Assembly (NCBI GenBank): GCA_963825565.1
Contig: CAWGTW010000008.1
Span: 124,001 to 188,000, forward strand
From: JBFGCT01 sp963825565
Lineage (GTDB): Bacteria > Actinomycetota > Acidimicrobiia > Acidimicrobiales > Ilumatobacteraceae
Length of the DNA: 64,000 nt
Direction: 5' to 3'
Shown here: positions 33,387-41,203 of the stretch, piece after piece
How positions within the stretch are numbered: position 1 is the first letter of the stretch
How the letters are laid out: the number at the start of each line of letters is the position of its first letter
Notes under the pieces: generated by a model
The model's database searches: none
What the model was told of the DNA's origin: nothing
Seen by the model: only the letters and a program-made list of their open reading frames with translations
Made by a program: the position numbers and the translations under genes

Positions 33387-36314
33387 ATGGCGATCTCGTG
33401 TGCGTACTGCGGCGGAGAGCACGACGTGCCGGCCGATGTCAGGGCATGCTGGAACGACGGCGGTCGCCAGGAGATCCCGGTCGACGAGTCGCCGCCGATC
33501 GACCCGGAGCCCGACGGGATCGAGCCGGTGCCCGAAACGGAGACGTCCGGCGGCGATCGGGGCGATGGCACGCTGTTCGGAGGTGGAGGCGGGCGGGAAC
33601 CTCGTCGACCGGCCCGATCGCGACCGGTGCGGGCGCGCCCGGCCCCCGACGACGTCCCCCGCGGCGTCGCGCAGAGCGGGGCCGGCCCCGACCGGCTCGG
33701 GCGGCACGCGGTCGTCGCCCCCGATGCCGACGTCCCTCCGCCGTGGGCCGCGGCCGACCGGGTCCTGATCACGCCGGCGACGCTCGACCAGCCGGGGGCG
33801 GTGCTCGATCGGCTGCGCGCCGCGGGGCACGAGCGGCAGCGCCTCGTGATCGAGGTGGCGGCCGACCTCGATCGCCCACCGGCGCTCGCCACCGACGCCC
33901 CGCCGTACGAGCTCGGCGCCCGGTTCGCGTTCGAGCTCGACGAGCTGTACCACCTCGTCTGGTCGAACGCGGTCGACCTGCGCTCGCCGGAGCCGGCCTG
34001 GGTCGTGCTCGACCGCGCCGTCGCCGCCGGGGCGACCGCGCTGCCGCCGGGCGCGACCGGCGACATCGAGCTGCCGACCGGCGAGGCGGTGTGGCTCGAC
34101 GGCGGGCCGCTGCGCCACACCGAGCCGATCGACGGCGTCCCGGTGCTGCACGCCGTCGCCGTCGAGCACGGCTCGTTCGCCGTGCCCGGTCCGAACACGT
34201 CGGGGGCCGAGCTCGCCGCCGACCAGCTCGCCGCGGTCACCCACGCCGGCGGCGCGGCCCGCATCGTCGCCCCGGCCGGCTCGGGCAAGACCCGCGTCCT
34301 GACCGAGCGGGCTCGCCACCTGCTCGGCACCTGGAACCTCCCGGCGAGCGCGGTGGTGCTCGTCGCGTTCAACAAGCGGGCGCAGGAGGAGATGACCGAG
34401 CGCACTCGCGACCTGCCGGGGTTGCAGATCCGCACGCTGAACTCGCTCGCCCTGGCGATCGTCAACGGGACCCCGCCGTTCCGCGCCGCGTCGCGGTCGT
34501 GGAGAACGATCGACGAACTCGAGGTCCGGCGGATCATCGGCGAGCTGGTCGGCTTCCCGAGGCGCCGCAACAGCGACCCGGTCGCCCCCTGGATCGAGGC
34601 GCTCAGCCTGATCCGGCTCGGGCTGGTCGACCCCGTCGAAGCCGAGGCGCGCTACGGCGGTGACGTCGACGGCCTGGCCGGCGTCTGGCCGCGGTACCGG
34701 GATGCCCTCGACCGCCAACGCGTGGTCGACTTCGACGACCAGGTCCACCGGGCGTTGCTCGTCCTGCTCACCGACCCCGCCGCCCGGCGCGACGCGCAAC
34801 GGGCGTGCCGCGTGATGCTCGTCGACGAGTTCCAGGACCTGACGCCCGCCCACCTCCTGATGATCCGCCTGCTGGCCGCGCCCGGCGGGGCGGTGTTCGG
34901 CGTCGGCGACGACGATCAGACGATCTACGGCTACAACGGCGCCGATCCGGCCTGGCTGATCGACTTCGGCGAGCTGTTCCCCGGGGCCGGCGACCACCCG
35001 CTCGAGGTCAACTACCGCTGCCCGGCCGGCATCGTCGAATCGGTCGACCGGCTGCTGCGCCACAACCGGCGCCGGGTCCCGAAGCTGATCCGCGCCGAGT
35101 CGGCCGACCGCGGCGGCTGGACGGTCGACGGAGCGGTCGACGCGGTCGCCTCGACGTCCGCTGCCGTCGCCGGGACGATCGACAGCGGGGCCGCGCCCGC
35201 CGACATCGCCGTCCTCACACGGGTCAACGCGCTCCTCGCGCCGGTCCAGGTCGCGCTGACGACGGCGGGCGTGCCGATCGCCGGCGGGGTCGGGCGGGAG
35301 TTCGTCGATCGGACTTCGGTCCGCACGGTGCTCGCCTGGCTGCGGCTGGCGTCGGCGTCGGGTCCGTTCGAGGCCGACGACCTGCGCGAGGCGCTGCGGC
35401 GGCCATCGCGGTCGTTCCATCCCCGCATCACCGACTGGGTGTGCGAGCAGCGCGACGTGGTCGACCTGATCCGGCTGGCCGGGCGGCTGAACAACGAGCG
35501 CGACGCCGAACGGGTGAAGGAGTTCGCCGCCGACGTCCAGACGATGCAGCAGCGAGCCGCGTCCGGGGCGCCGACCTCCGACCTCGTCTTCACGCTGGTC
35601 GACGAGATCGGCCTGGCCGGGTCGGTGGCCACGCTCGACGCGACACGGCGGGGCATGAACCGCTCGGCCCAGGGCGACGACCTCACCGCGGTCCAGCACC
35701 TCGCCGCACTGCACGACGACGCCGGCACGTTCGAGCGCTGGCTGCGCGGCAGGCTGTCGGTCGAGCGGTCGGCCGAGGGGGTGGTCCTGGCGACCGTCCA
35801 TCGCGTCAAGGGGCAGGAGTGGGCACATGTCGTCGTCCACTTCGCCGACGCCGAGCAGTACCCGCATCGCCTCGCCGACGACGTCGAGGAGGAGCGGCGC
35901 CTCTTCCACGTCGCGCTGACGAGGGCAGGCCGCCACGCGACGATCGTCACCGGCTCGAGGCCGAGCCCGTTCGTCGCGGAGCTGACCACCGAGCCCACCG
36001 CCGATCGTGTCGTGTCCGCCCATGTGGCGCAGCGGGCGCCGGCGGCGAAGCAGGGCGGGCGATCCGGCGCCGACCCGGTGGCCGACCTCGACCCGGACGC
36101 GGCCGCGCGGTTCGAGGCGCTCAAGGTGTTGCGCAACGAGCTGCGCGACGGCAAACCGGCCTACGTGGTGTTCGACAACAAGACGCTCGCTGCGATCGCC
36201 CGCACCGCGCCGACGACGCGCCAGGAGCTGGCCCGGATCTCCGGTGTCGGACCCGCCAAGCTCGACCGCTACGGCGAGTCGGTCATCGAGTTGATCACGG
36301 GTCTGACGCGTTGA
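33387..36314 (+). CDS. UvrD-family ATP-dependent helicase with N-terminal zinc-finger-like region and C-terminal HRDC
   Basis: A 975-residue protein. The N-terminus opens AISCAYCGGEHDVPADVRAC, a C-x2-C...H...C pattern suggestive of a zinc knuckle, followed by about 250 residues without known motifs. From about residue 270 it is a superfamily 1A helicase: VAPAGSGKTRVL (Walker A), VALVAFNKRAQEEMTERT-like segment, LVDEFQDLTPAHLLMIRLLA, GVGDDDQTIYGYNGADP, LEVNYRCPAGI, ATVHRVKGQEWAHVVVHFAD and LFHVALTRAGRHATIV. An HRDC domain ends it (ALKVLRNELRDGKPAYVVFD...). It resembles actinobacterial UvrD2 but lacks that protein's tetracysteine linker and is longer at the N-terminus. Its 3' end overlaps the convergent glycosyltransferase gene by 20 bases. 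Confidence 0.88.
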   Translation: MAISCAYCGGEHDVPADVRACWNDGGRQEIPVDESPPIDPEPDGIEPVPETETSGGDRGDGTLFGGGGGREPRRPARSRPVRARPAPDDVPRGVAQSGAGPDRLGRHAVVAPDADVPPPWAAADRVLITPATLDQPGAVLDRLRAAGHERQRLVIEVAADLDRPPALATDAPPYELGARFAFELDELYHLVWSNAVDLRSPEPAWVVLDRAVAAGATALPPGATGDIELPTGEAVWLDGGPLRHTEPIDGVPVLHAVAVEHGSFAVPGPNTSGAELAADQLAAVTHAGGAARIVAPAGSGKTRVLTERARHLLGTWNLPASAVVLVAFNKRAQEEMTERTRDLPGLQIRTLNSLALAIVNGTPPFRAASRSWRTIDELEVRRIIGELVGFPRRRNSDPVAPWIEALSLIRLGLVDPVEAEARYGGDVDGLAGVWPRYRDALDRQRVVDFDDQVHRALLVLLTDPAARRDAQRACRVMLVDEFQDLTPAHLLMIRLLAAPGGAVFGVGDDDQTIYGYNGADPAWLIDFGELFPGAGDHPLEVNYRCPAGIVESVDRLLRHNRRRVPKLIRAESADRGGWTVDGAVDAVASTSAAVAGTIDSGAAPADIAVLTRVNALLAPVQVALTTAGVPIAGGVGREFVDRTSVRTVLAWLRLASASGPFEADDLREALRRPSRSFHPRITDWVCEQRDVVDLIRLAGRLNNERDAERVKEFAADVQTMQQRAASGAPTSDLVFTLVDEIGLAGSVATLDATRRGMNRSAQGDDLTAVQHLAALHDDAGTFERWLRGRLSVERSAEGVVLATVHRVKGQEWAHVVVHFADAEQYPHRLADDVEEERRLFHVALTRAGRHATIVTGSRPSPFVAELTTEPTADRVVSAHVAQRAPAAKQGGRSGADPVADLDPDAAARFEALKVLRNELRDGKPAYVVFDNKTLAAIARTAPTTRQELARISGVGPAKLDRYGESVIELITGLTR

Positions 36315-37284
36315 CCGCGACCGGGTCAGCGCGGCGCCGGCCGCTCAGGGCCACGAAGCTGGCCGATCGAGCGATCCCGCCCGGCAGCAGGCCGTCGCGC
36401 CGGGCATGCACGGCCCGCCGGATCGGGCCGAGGTCCGGCAGTTCGAGGAACCTCTCGATCACCGCGATGTCCCGCGGATCGAGCGCGTCCCGATGGCGAT
36501 CGAGGAGCAACTCGGCCCGGGTGAACCACCCGATCACCGCGACACGTCGCCGCCGCCACTGCGCCAGGACCTCGAGCGCCCGGCGCGGCATGGTCGCCGG
36601 CGAGTGGCGGCGGGCGCCGACGACGTTGGTCCCGTGCTGGCGGTACAGCACGGTGGGCGCGGTGAGGAACCTCGAGGACCCGAGTGCCGATCCGACGGTA
36701 GCGACCCACCAATCGTGGTCCGACAGCACCGGCGGCACCGGAGCGGCGGCGTCGCAGAGCGGGCGGTTGAGCAGGATCGAGCACCCGGTGACGACGTTCT
36801 GCGCGAGCAACCCGGCGAGTGACCGGGCACGGGTCGGGTCGAGACGGGTCATCGACCAGTACGACTCGTCGATCGTGTCCAGTCGTTCGTCGACCACCCG
36901 CAGGTCGGAGTACACGTAGGCGGGGGCGCCCTGGCGTCCTGCGCGCTCGACCGTCTGCAGCAGGTCGAGGCTCGTGGACAGCTTGTCGGGCAGCCACACG
37001 TCGTCCTGGTCGCACAGGGCGACGTAGGGCGCGACCGACCGCTGCAGGAGCAGCGAGAAGTTCCGTGCCGCGCCGAGGTTCCCGTCGGCGTCGCGCAGTA
37101 CGGTCACCCGGTCGGGATGGAGCCGGCCGAACTCGTCGAGGATCGCTGGAGTTCCGTCCCGTGAACCGTCGTCGCGGGCGAACAGATGCCAGTCCTGATG
37201 CGTTTGGGCGGCGATCGAATCGAGCTGTGCCGCGAGGAACGGCTCGCCGTCGTAGGTGGCGAGGACGATGTCGATGCGTGGCAT
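36295..37284 (-). CDS. Glycosyltransferase, family 2
   Basis: A 329-residue GT-A fold glycosyltransferase. The N-terminus IDIVLATYDGEPFLAAQLDS and the RDDGSRDGTPAILDEF segment are typical, and the nucleotide-sugar/metal motif is CDQDDVWLPDKL. YSDLRVVDERLD and LSDHDWWVATVG match rhamnosyl- or polysaccharide transferases. The C-terminal part is basic with no clear transmembrane helix. Acceptor and sugar unknown. A 29-residue ORF ends 3 bases upstream of its start. Confidence 0.87.
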   Translation of the reverse strand: MPRIDIVLATYDGEPFLAAQLDSIAAQTHQDWHLFARDDGSRDGTPAILDEFGRLHPDRVTVLRDADGNLGAARNFSLLLQRSVAPYVALCDQDDVWLPDKLSTSLDLLQTVERAGRQGAPAYVYSDLRVVDERLDTIDESYWSMTRLDPTRARSLAGLLAQNVVTGCSILLNRPLCDAAAPVPPVLSDHDWWVATVGSALGSSRFLTAPTVLYRQHGTNVVGARRHSPATMPRRALEVLAQWRRRRVAVIGWFTRAELLLDRHRDALDPRDIAVIERFLELPDLGPIRRAVHARRDGLLPGGIARSASFVALSGRRRADPVAVNASDP

Positions 37285-37287
37285 CGC

Positions 37288-37377
37288 TCAGGTGCCCCCG
37301 ATGTGGGCGATCTCGACGATCGCCGGGAGGTCGGCGCGAGGCGTCGCCGACCGGCGCATCAGCGTGCGAACGTCCAT
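37288..37377 (-). CDS. Small 29-residue ORF just upstream of the glycosyltransferase (leader peptide candidate)
   Basis: ATG 37377 on the minus strand follows GGGGAGGG (37381-37388, coding strand) at a spacing of 3 bases. The ORF encodes MDVRTLMRRSATPRADLPAI and ends with IVEIAHIGGT. Its stop lies 3 bases before the glycosyltransferase ATG, so translation of the two could be coupled. No homology known; a chance ORF is possible. No attenuator is evident. Confidence 0.35.
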   Translation of the reverse strand: MDVRTLMRRSATPRADLPAIVEIAHIGGT

Positions 37378-37503
37378 CGACCCTCCCCTCGTCACGTGCC
37401 GGCCGGCGCTGCTCCGCCGCCGACGGTAGCGGGAAACGGTCGGTGCCGGCGCCGCCGGGGCGCGCGATCGACGGTGCGGGCGACTGGCCGCTACGGTGCG
37501 GGG

Positions 37504-38136
37504 ATGGACGTCGAGTATCCCACCTGGCGGGGCTGGATGCACGCGGCCGCCTTCTTCGCCGCGATCCCCGCCGGCGTCGTGCTGATCCTCGTCGCCGATC
37601 GGGCGGCGGCGCGCACCTCGGCGGCGATCTATGCGGTCACGTTGCTGCTCGTGTTCGGGACGTCGGCCGCGTACCACCGGCTCGCCCGGTCCGAACGGTC
37701 ACGGCGGATCATGCAGCGGCTCGACCATTCGATGATCTACCTGCTGATCGCTGGGAGCTACGTGCCGATCGGGGTGCTCGTGCTCCCGCCGGCGTGGGGG
37801 ATCCCGCTGCTCGTCGTGCTCGGCGTGGCGGCCGGGGTCGGGATCGTGATGAAGCTTGCGGTGTTCCACCGCGCCAAGTGGTTCGCATCCGCGTTGTATC
37901 CGATGATGGGCTGGGCGGCGATCGTGGCGATGCCGGTGCTGATCGATCGGTTGACCGCAACGCAGCTCACGTTGATCGTCGCCGGCGGCATCGCCTACAC
38001 GGTCGGGTTCCCGGTGCTGCTGACCCGCCGGCCCAACCCGTGGCCGCGCACGTTCGGATACCACGAGGTGTGGCACAGCTTCACCGTGATCGCCGCCGTC
38101 CTGCACTTCGTGGCGATCAGCGCGGTCGTCGCCTGA
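37504..38136 (+). CDS. Hemolysin III family membrane protein (PAQR/YqfA-like)
   Basis: A 210-residue seven-helix protein of the hemolysin III/YqfA family. Hallmarks are YPTWRGWMHAAAFFAA at the N-terminus, FGTSAAYH, RLDHSMIYLLIAGSYVPI (helix 3 His/Tyr site) and the C-terminal FGYHEVWHSFTVIAAVLHF. The three His and Asp/Ser groups could form a zinc-containing hydrolase-like site as in eukaryotic adiponectin receptors. The in vivo role in bacteria is uncertain despite the name. It precedes the next gene by 4 bases, suggesting co-transcription. Confidence 0.9.
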   Translation: MDVEYPTWRGWMHAAAFFAAIPAGVVLILVADRAAARTSAAIYAVTLLLVFGTSAAYHRLARSERSRRIMQRLDHSMIYLLIAGSYVPIGVLVLPPAWGIPLLVVLGVAAGVGIVMKLAVFHRAKWFASALYPMMGWAAIVAMPVLIDRLTATQLTLIVAGGIAYTVGFPVLLTRRPNPWPRTFGYHEVWHSFTVIAAVLHFVAISAVVA

Positions 38137-38140
38137 GCCG

Positions 38141-39073
38141 ATGCCCGGTCGGCGGCTGTTCGATCGGGTCGTCGTCGTCGACTGGAGCGCGGCGTCGACC
38201 CCCAAATGGGGCGCGGATTCGATCTGGATCGCGACCGTCGACCGCCGCGGGCGTCGGGTCGAGAACCTGCCGACGCGCCGCGTCGCAGAGGATCGGCTGG
38301 CCGGCCTGCTCGACGACGCGGAGGGCGACCGCACGCTGCTCGGCGTCGACTTCTCGCTCGGGTACCCGGCGGGAACCGCTGCCGCTCTCGGTCTGGACGG
38401 GACGCCGTGGCGGGCGATGTGGACGGTGCTCGACGCCGAGATCGACGACGACGGCGGCAACCGCAACAACCGGTTCCGGGTCGCTGCCGACCTCAACGCG
38501 CTCGTCGACGGACCGGGTCCGTTCTGGGGCCGGCCGGCGGGGCGCCGGCTGCCGGGGCTGACGCCGACCAAGGTGCACAACGCCGCGGTTCCCGAGTGGC
38601 GGGCGGTCGAAGTGGCCCTGCGGTCGCAGGGGTGGCGCCCGTTCTCGTCCTGGCAGCTGCTCGGCGCCGGTTGCGTCGGGAGCCAGAGCCTCGTCGGGAT
38701 CCCGATCGTCGAGCGAGTCCGCCGGCGCGGGGGAGCGCGCGTCGACGTCTGGCCGTTCACCACCGGCCTCGAGGCGCCCGCGCCCGGGTGGGGAGGGCTG
38801 GTCGTCGCCGAGGTCTGGCCCTCGCTCGTCGACATCGCCGCCGCGCCGCATCAGGTCCGCGATGCCGCGCAGGTCGACGCCCTCGCCGAGTGGTTGACCG
38901 AGCTCGATCGCCGCGGGCGGCTCGGCGCGGCGTTCGCACCCGTCGTCGACCAGCCCACGGAGCGCGCCGCGGTCGCCGAGGAAGGGTGGATCCTCGGCGT
39001 TCCCGCGACGGCGCCGGCGTCCCCCGCAGCGCTCGCTGCGTCTCCCGCGACCGCCGCGGTCGGAACCGGGTGA
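38141..39073 (+). CDS. Conserved hypothetical protein, VDWSAxSxP family (DUF429-like)
   Basis: A 310-residue soluble protein. The N-terminus VVVDWSAASTPKWGADSIWI matches a conserved family widely found in proteobacteria and actinobacteria that is sometimes misannotated as CbiG. LLGVDFSLGYPAG and the FRVAADLNALVDGPGPFWG segment are similarly conserved. An RNase H-like or DUF429 fold is my inference. Function unknown. It lies between hemolysin III (4-base gap) and the ABC ATPase gene (6-base gap). Confidence 0.75.
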   Translation: MPGRRLFDRVVVVDWSAASTPKWGADSIWIATVDRRGRRVENLPTRRVAEDRLAGLLDDAEGDRTLLGVDFSLGYPAGTAAALGLDGTPWRAMWTVLDAEIDDDGGNRNNRFRVAADLNALVDGPGPFWGRPAGRRLPGLTPTKVHNAAVPEWRAVEVALRSQGWRPFSSWQLLGAGCVGSQSLVGIPIVERVRRRGGARVDVWPFTTGLEAPAPGWGGLVVAEVWPSLVDIAAAPHQVRDAAQVDALAEWLTELDRRGRLGAAFAPVVDQPTERAAVAEEGWILGVPATAPASPAALAASPATAAVGTG

Positions 39074-39079
39074 GCGCCG

Positions 39080-40151
39080 ATGGCCGTCGTCGAACTGCGC
39101 CACGTGTCGGTCGAGCTCGACGGCGAGCAGGCCCTGCGCGACGTGTCGCTCGTCGCCGGCGACGGGGAGCTGCTGGCGATCGTCGGCTCGTCGGGCAGCG
39201 GCAAGACCACGCTGCTCCGCGCGGTCGCCGGGCTCGATCGGCCGACGGCGGGCAGCGTGCACATCGCCGACGCCGACGTCACCCGCGCATCGCCCGCGTC
39301 CCGCGACATCGGGATGGTGTTCCAGCAGCCGGCGCTGCTCCCCAACCGCAACGTCCGACGCAACGTGTCGTTCCCGCTGGAGATCCGCCATCAGGAGGTC
39401 GCCGAGATCCGGCGGCGGGTCAACGCCGAGGTACGGGCGCTGCGGATCGAGGAACTGCTGCTCAAGCGCCCCGCCCAGCTGTCGCGCGGCGAGGTCCAGC
39501 TCGTCCAGATCGCCCGCGCCCTGGTGCGGGTCCCGTCGGCGCTGCTGCTCGACGAGCCGTTCGCCACCCTCGATCCCGAGCTCAAGCATCGGATGCGTGC
39601 CGAGATCGGGTTGCTGCAGCGGGGATACCGGGTCACGACGTTGATGACGACCAATGATCCCGACGATGTGGCGTCGCTGCCGGATCGCCTCGCCGTGCTG
39701 GACGCCGGGCGGCTGGTGCAGGTCGGGACCCGCGCCGAGGTCCATCGGTCGCCGGTGACCCTGTCAGCGGCGATGGCCACCGGGTTGATCTCGACGATCC
39801 CGGTGACCGTACGCGCCGAGGACGACGGACTGTGGCTGGTGCGCGATGACCCGTCCGAGGGGCTCGCGCTTCGGCTGCGGGCCGAGCCGGCGCTGGCCGA
39901 CCGCGCCGGCGAGCAGGTCGTGCTCGGGGTCCGTCCCGAGGACGTCCGCATCGGCGGGGGCGGCGGCCTCCGCGGCAGGGTCGTCGCGCGTCGTCCCCGG
40001 GGCGTCGTCGACGATCTGGTGCCGGATCGCCGGGCACACGGTGTGGATCCAGCGCGCCGAGTCGCCGGTCGAGGTGGACGACGTGATCCCGGTCGAGTTC
40101 CGCCGCTCGACGCTCTTCGACGCAACCAGCGGCTACGCGATCACGCGTTGA
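39080..40151 (+). pseudogene. ABC transporter ATP-binding protein with TOBE domain, broken by a one-base insertion
   Basis: The nucleotide-binding domain is intact: Walker A GSSGSGKTTLL, Q-loop FQQPALLP, signature LSRGEVQLVQIARALVRVPS (degenerate LSGGQ), Walker B LLLDEPFATLDPELKHR. The C-terminal TOBE domain begins VLGVRPEDVRIGG. An extra base near 39985 breaks the frame. One base fewer gives GRVVRVVPGASSTIWCRIAG, then HTVWIQRAESPVEVDDV, and a 356-residue protein, the usual length of sugar- or polyamine-type importers. No permease or binding-protein gene is adjacent. The signature SRGEV is unusual. A sequencing indel is likely. Confidence 0.8.
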
Positions 40152-40176
40152 CGACCGGTGTCAGACACCGGTCGTC
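40150..40176. terminator. Perfect palindrome between convergent ABC and korB genes
   Basis: GACGACCGGTGTC, one A, then GACACCGGTCGTC form a perfect 13-bp stem with a one-base centre (unpaired loop must be larger in RNA). It lies between the ABC gene stop and the end of korB on the opposite strand, as expected for a bidirectional terminator. A very similar palindrome follows tdk at 45749. Confidence 0.6.
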
Positions 40177-40180
40177 GACG

Positions 40181-41203
40181 TCAGTCGACGAGCCAGGTGC
40201 CGTTGGTGCGGATGAGCGCGGCGAGGTCGCCCGGGCCGCGCCGCTCGCTCGCCGTCATCACCTGGTCGCCGACCAACGCCGTGAACTCGGGGCGCAACGC
40301 CTCGCGGAAGACGCCGAACGGGGTCGGCGAGTGGTCGTCGGTGTTGAGCCGGGAGAGCGCGAACGCCAGCGACGGATACGGGTGGTACCGGTCGTGGACG
40401 AGGATGCGGTCGAGCCCGACGTCGGCGACATCGACGAGCTGCAGGTGGCCGTCGGACGCCATCATCACCCCGCGCTGCTTGTCGGCCCCGAACAGGATCG
40501 GCTCCCCGTCGACCAGGTCGATCATCATGTCGTCCCGGTGCTGCTTCTTGGTCACGTCTTCGAACTGGCCGTCGTTGAAGACGTTGCAGTTCTGGTAGAT
40601 CTCGACGAACGACGCGCCGCGGTGCTCGTGGGCGGCCCGGAACGTCTCCATCATGTGCTTGCGGTCGAGGTCGTGCGTGCGGGCGACGAAGCTTGCCTCG
40701 GCCCCGAGCGCGACCGACAGCGGGTTGAACGGATGGTCGACCGACCCCATCGGCGTCGATTTGGTGACCTTGCCGAGCTCGGAGGTGGGGGAGTACTGGC
40801 CCTTGGTCAGCCCGTAGATCCGGTTGTTGAACAGCAGGATGTTCAAGTTGACGTTGCGGCGCAGCGCGTGGATCAGGTGGTTGCCGCCGATCGACAGCCC
40901 GTCGCCGTCACCGGTGATCACCCAGACCTCGAGGTCGGGGCGGGCGACGGCGATGCCGGTGGCGATCGCCGGGGCCCGGCCGTGGATCGAGTGCATCCCG
41001 TAGGTGTTCATGTAGTACGGGAACCGGCTCGAGCAGCCGATCCCGGACACGAACACCGTGTTCTCGGGAGCGACGCCGAGGTCGGGCATCAGTTGCTGGA
41101 CGGCGAGCAGGATGCCGTAGTCGCCGCAGCCGGGGCACCAGCGGACCTCCTGGTCGCTGGTCCAGTCCTTCTTGGTCGTGACGGCCACCTGGGCGGTGTT
41201 CAC
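40181..41203 (-). CDS. korB: 2-oxoacid:ferredoxin oxidoreductase, beta subunit
   Basis: A 340-residue thiamin diphosphate subunit from GTG 41203. VRWCPGCGDYGILLAVQQ holds the cluster-linked cysteines (CxxC), GIGCSSRFPYYMNTYGMHSI is conserved, and the TPP motif GDGDGLSIGGNHLIHALRRN leads to ILLFNNRIYGLTKGQYSPTS. With the alpha/gamma subunit it oxidises a 2-oxoacid, probably 2-oxoglutarate (KorAB-type), passing electrons to ferredoxin. This route replaces or supplements 2-oxoglutarate dehydrogenase in the TCA cycle of many actinobacteria. GTGA overlap with korA shows coupling. Confidence 0.93.
   Translation of the reverse strand: MNTAQVAVTTKKDWTSDQEVRWCPGCGDYGILLAVQQLMPDLGVAPENTVFVSGIGCSSRFPYYMNTYGMHSIHGRAPAIATGIAVARPDLEVWVITGDGDGLSIGGNHLIHALRRNVNLNILLFNNRIYGLTKGQYSPTSELGKVTKSTPMGSVDHPFNPLSVALGAEASFVARTHDLDRKHMMETFRAAHEHRGASFVEIYQNCNVFNDGQFEDVTKKQHRDDMMIDLVDGEPILFGADKQRGVMMASDGHLQLVDVADVGLDRILVHDRYHPYPSLAFALSRLNTDDHSPTPFGVFREALRPEFTALVGDQVMTASERRGPGDLAALIRTNGTWLVD

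Noticed and set aside
32931..36023. 1030-residue frame antisense to the UvrD-like helicase
   Set aside because: No domains, composition typical of antisense frames, and the opposite strand encodes all helicase motifs.
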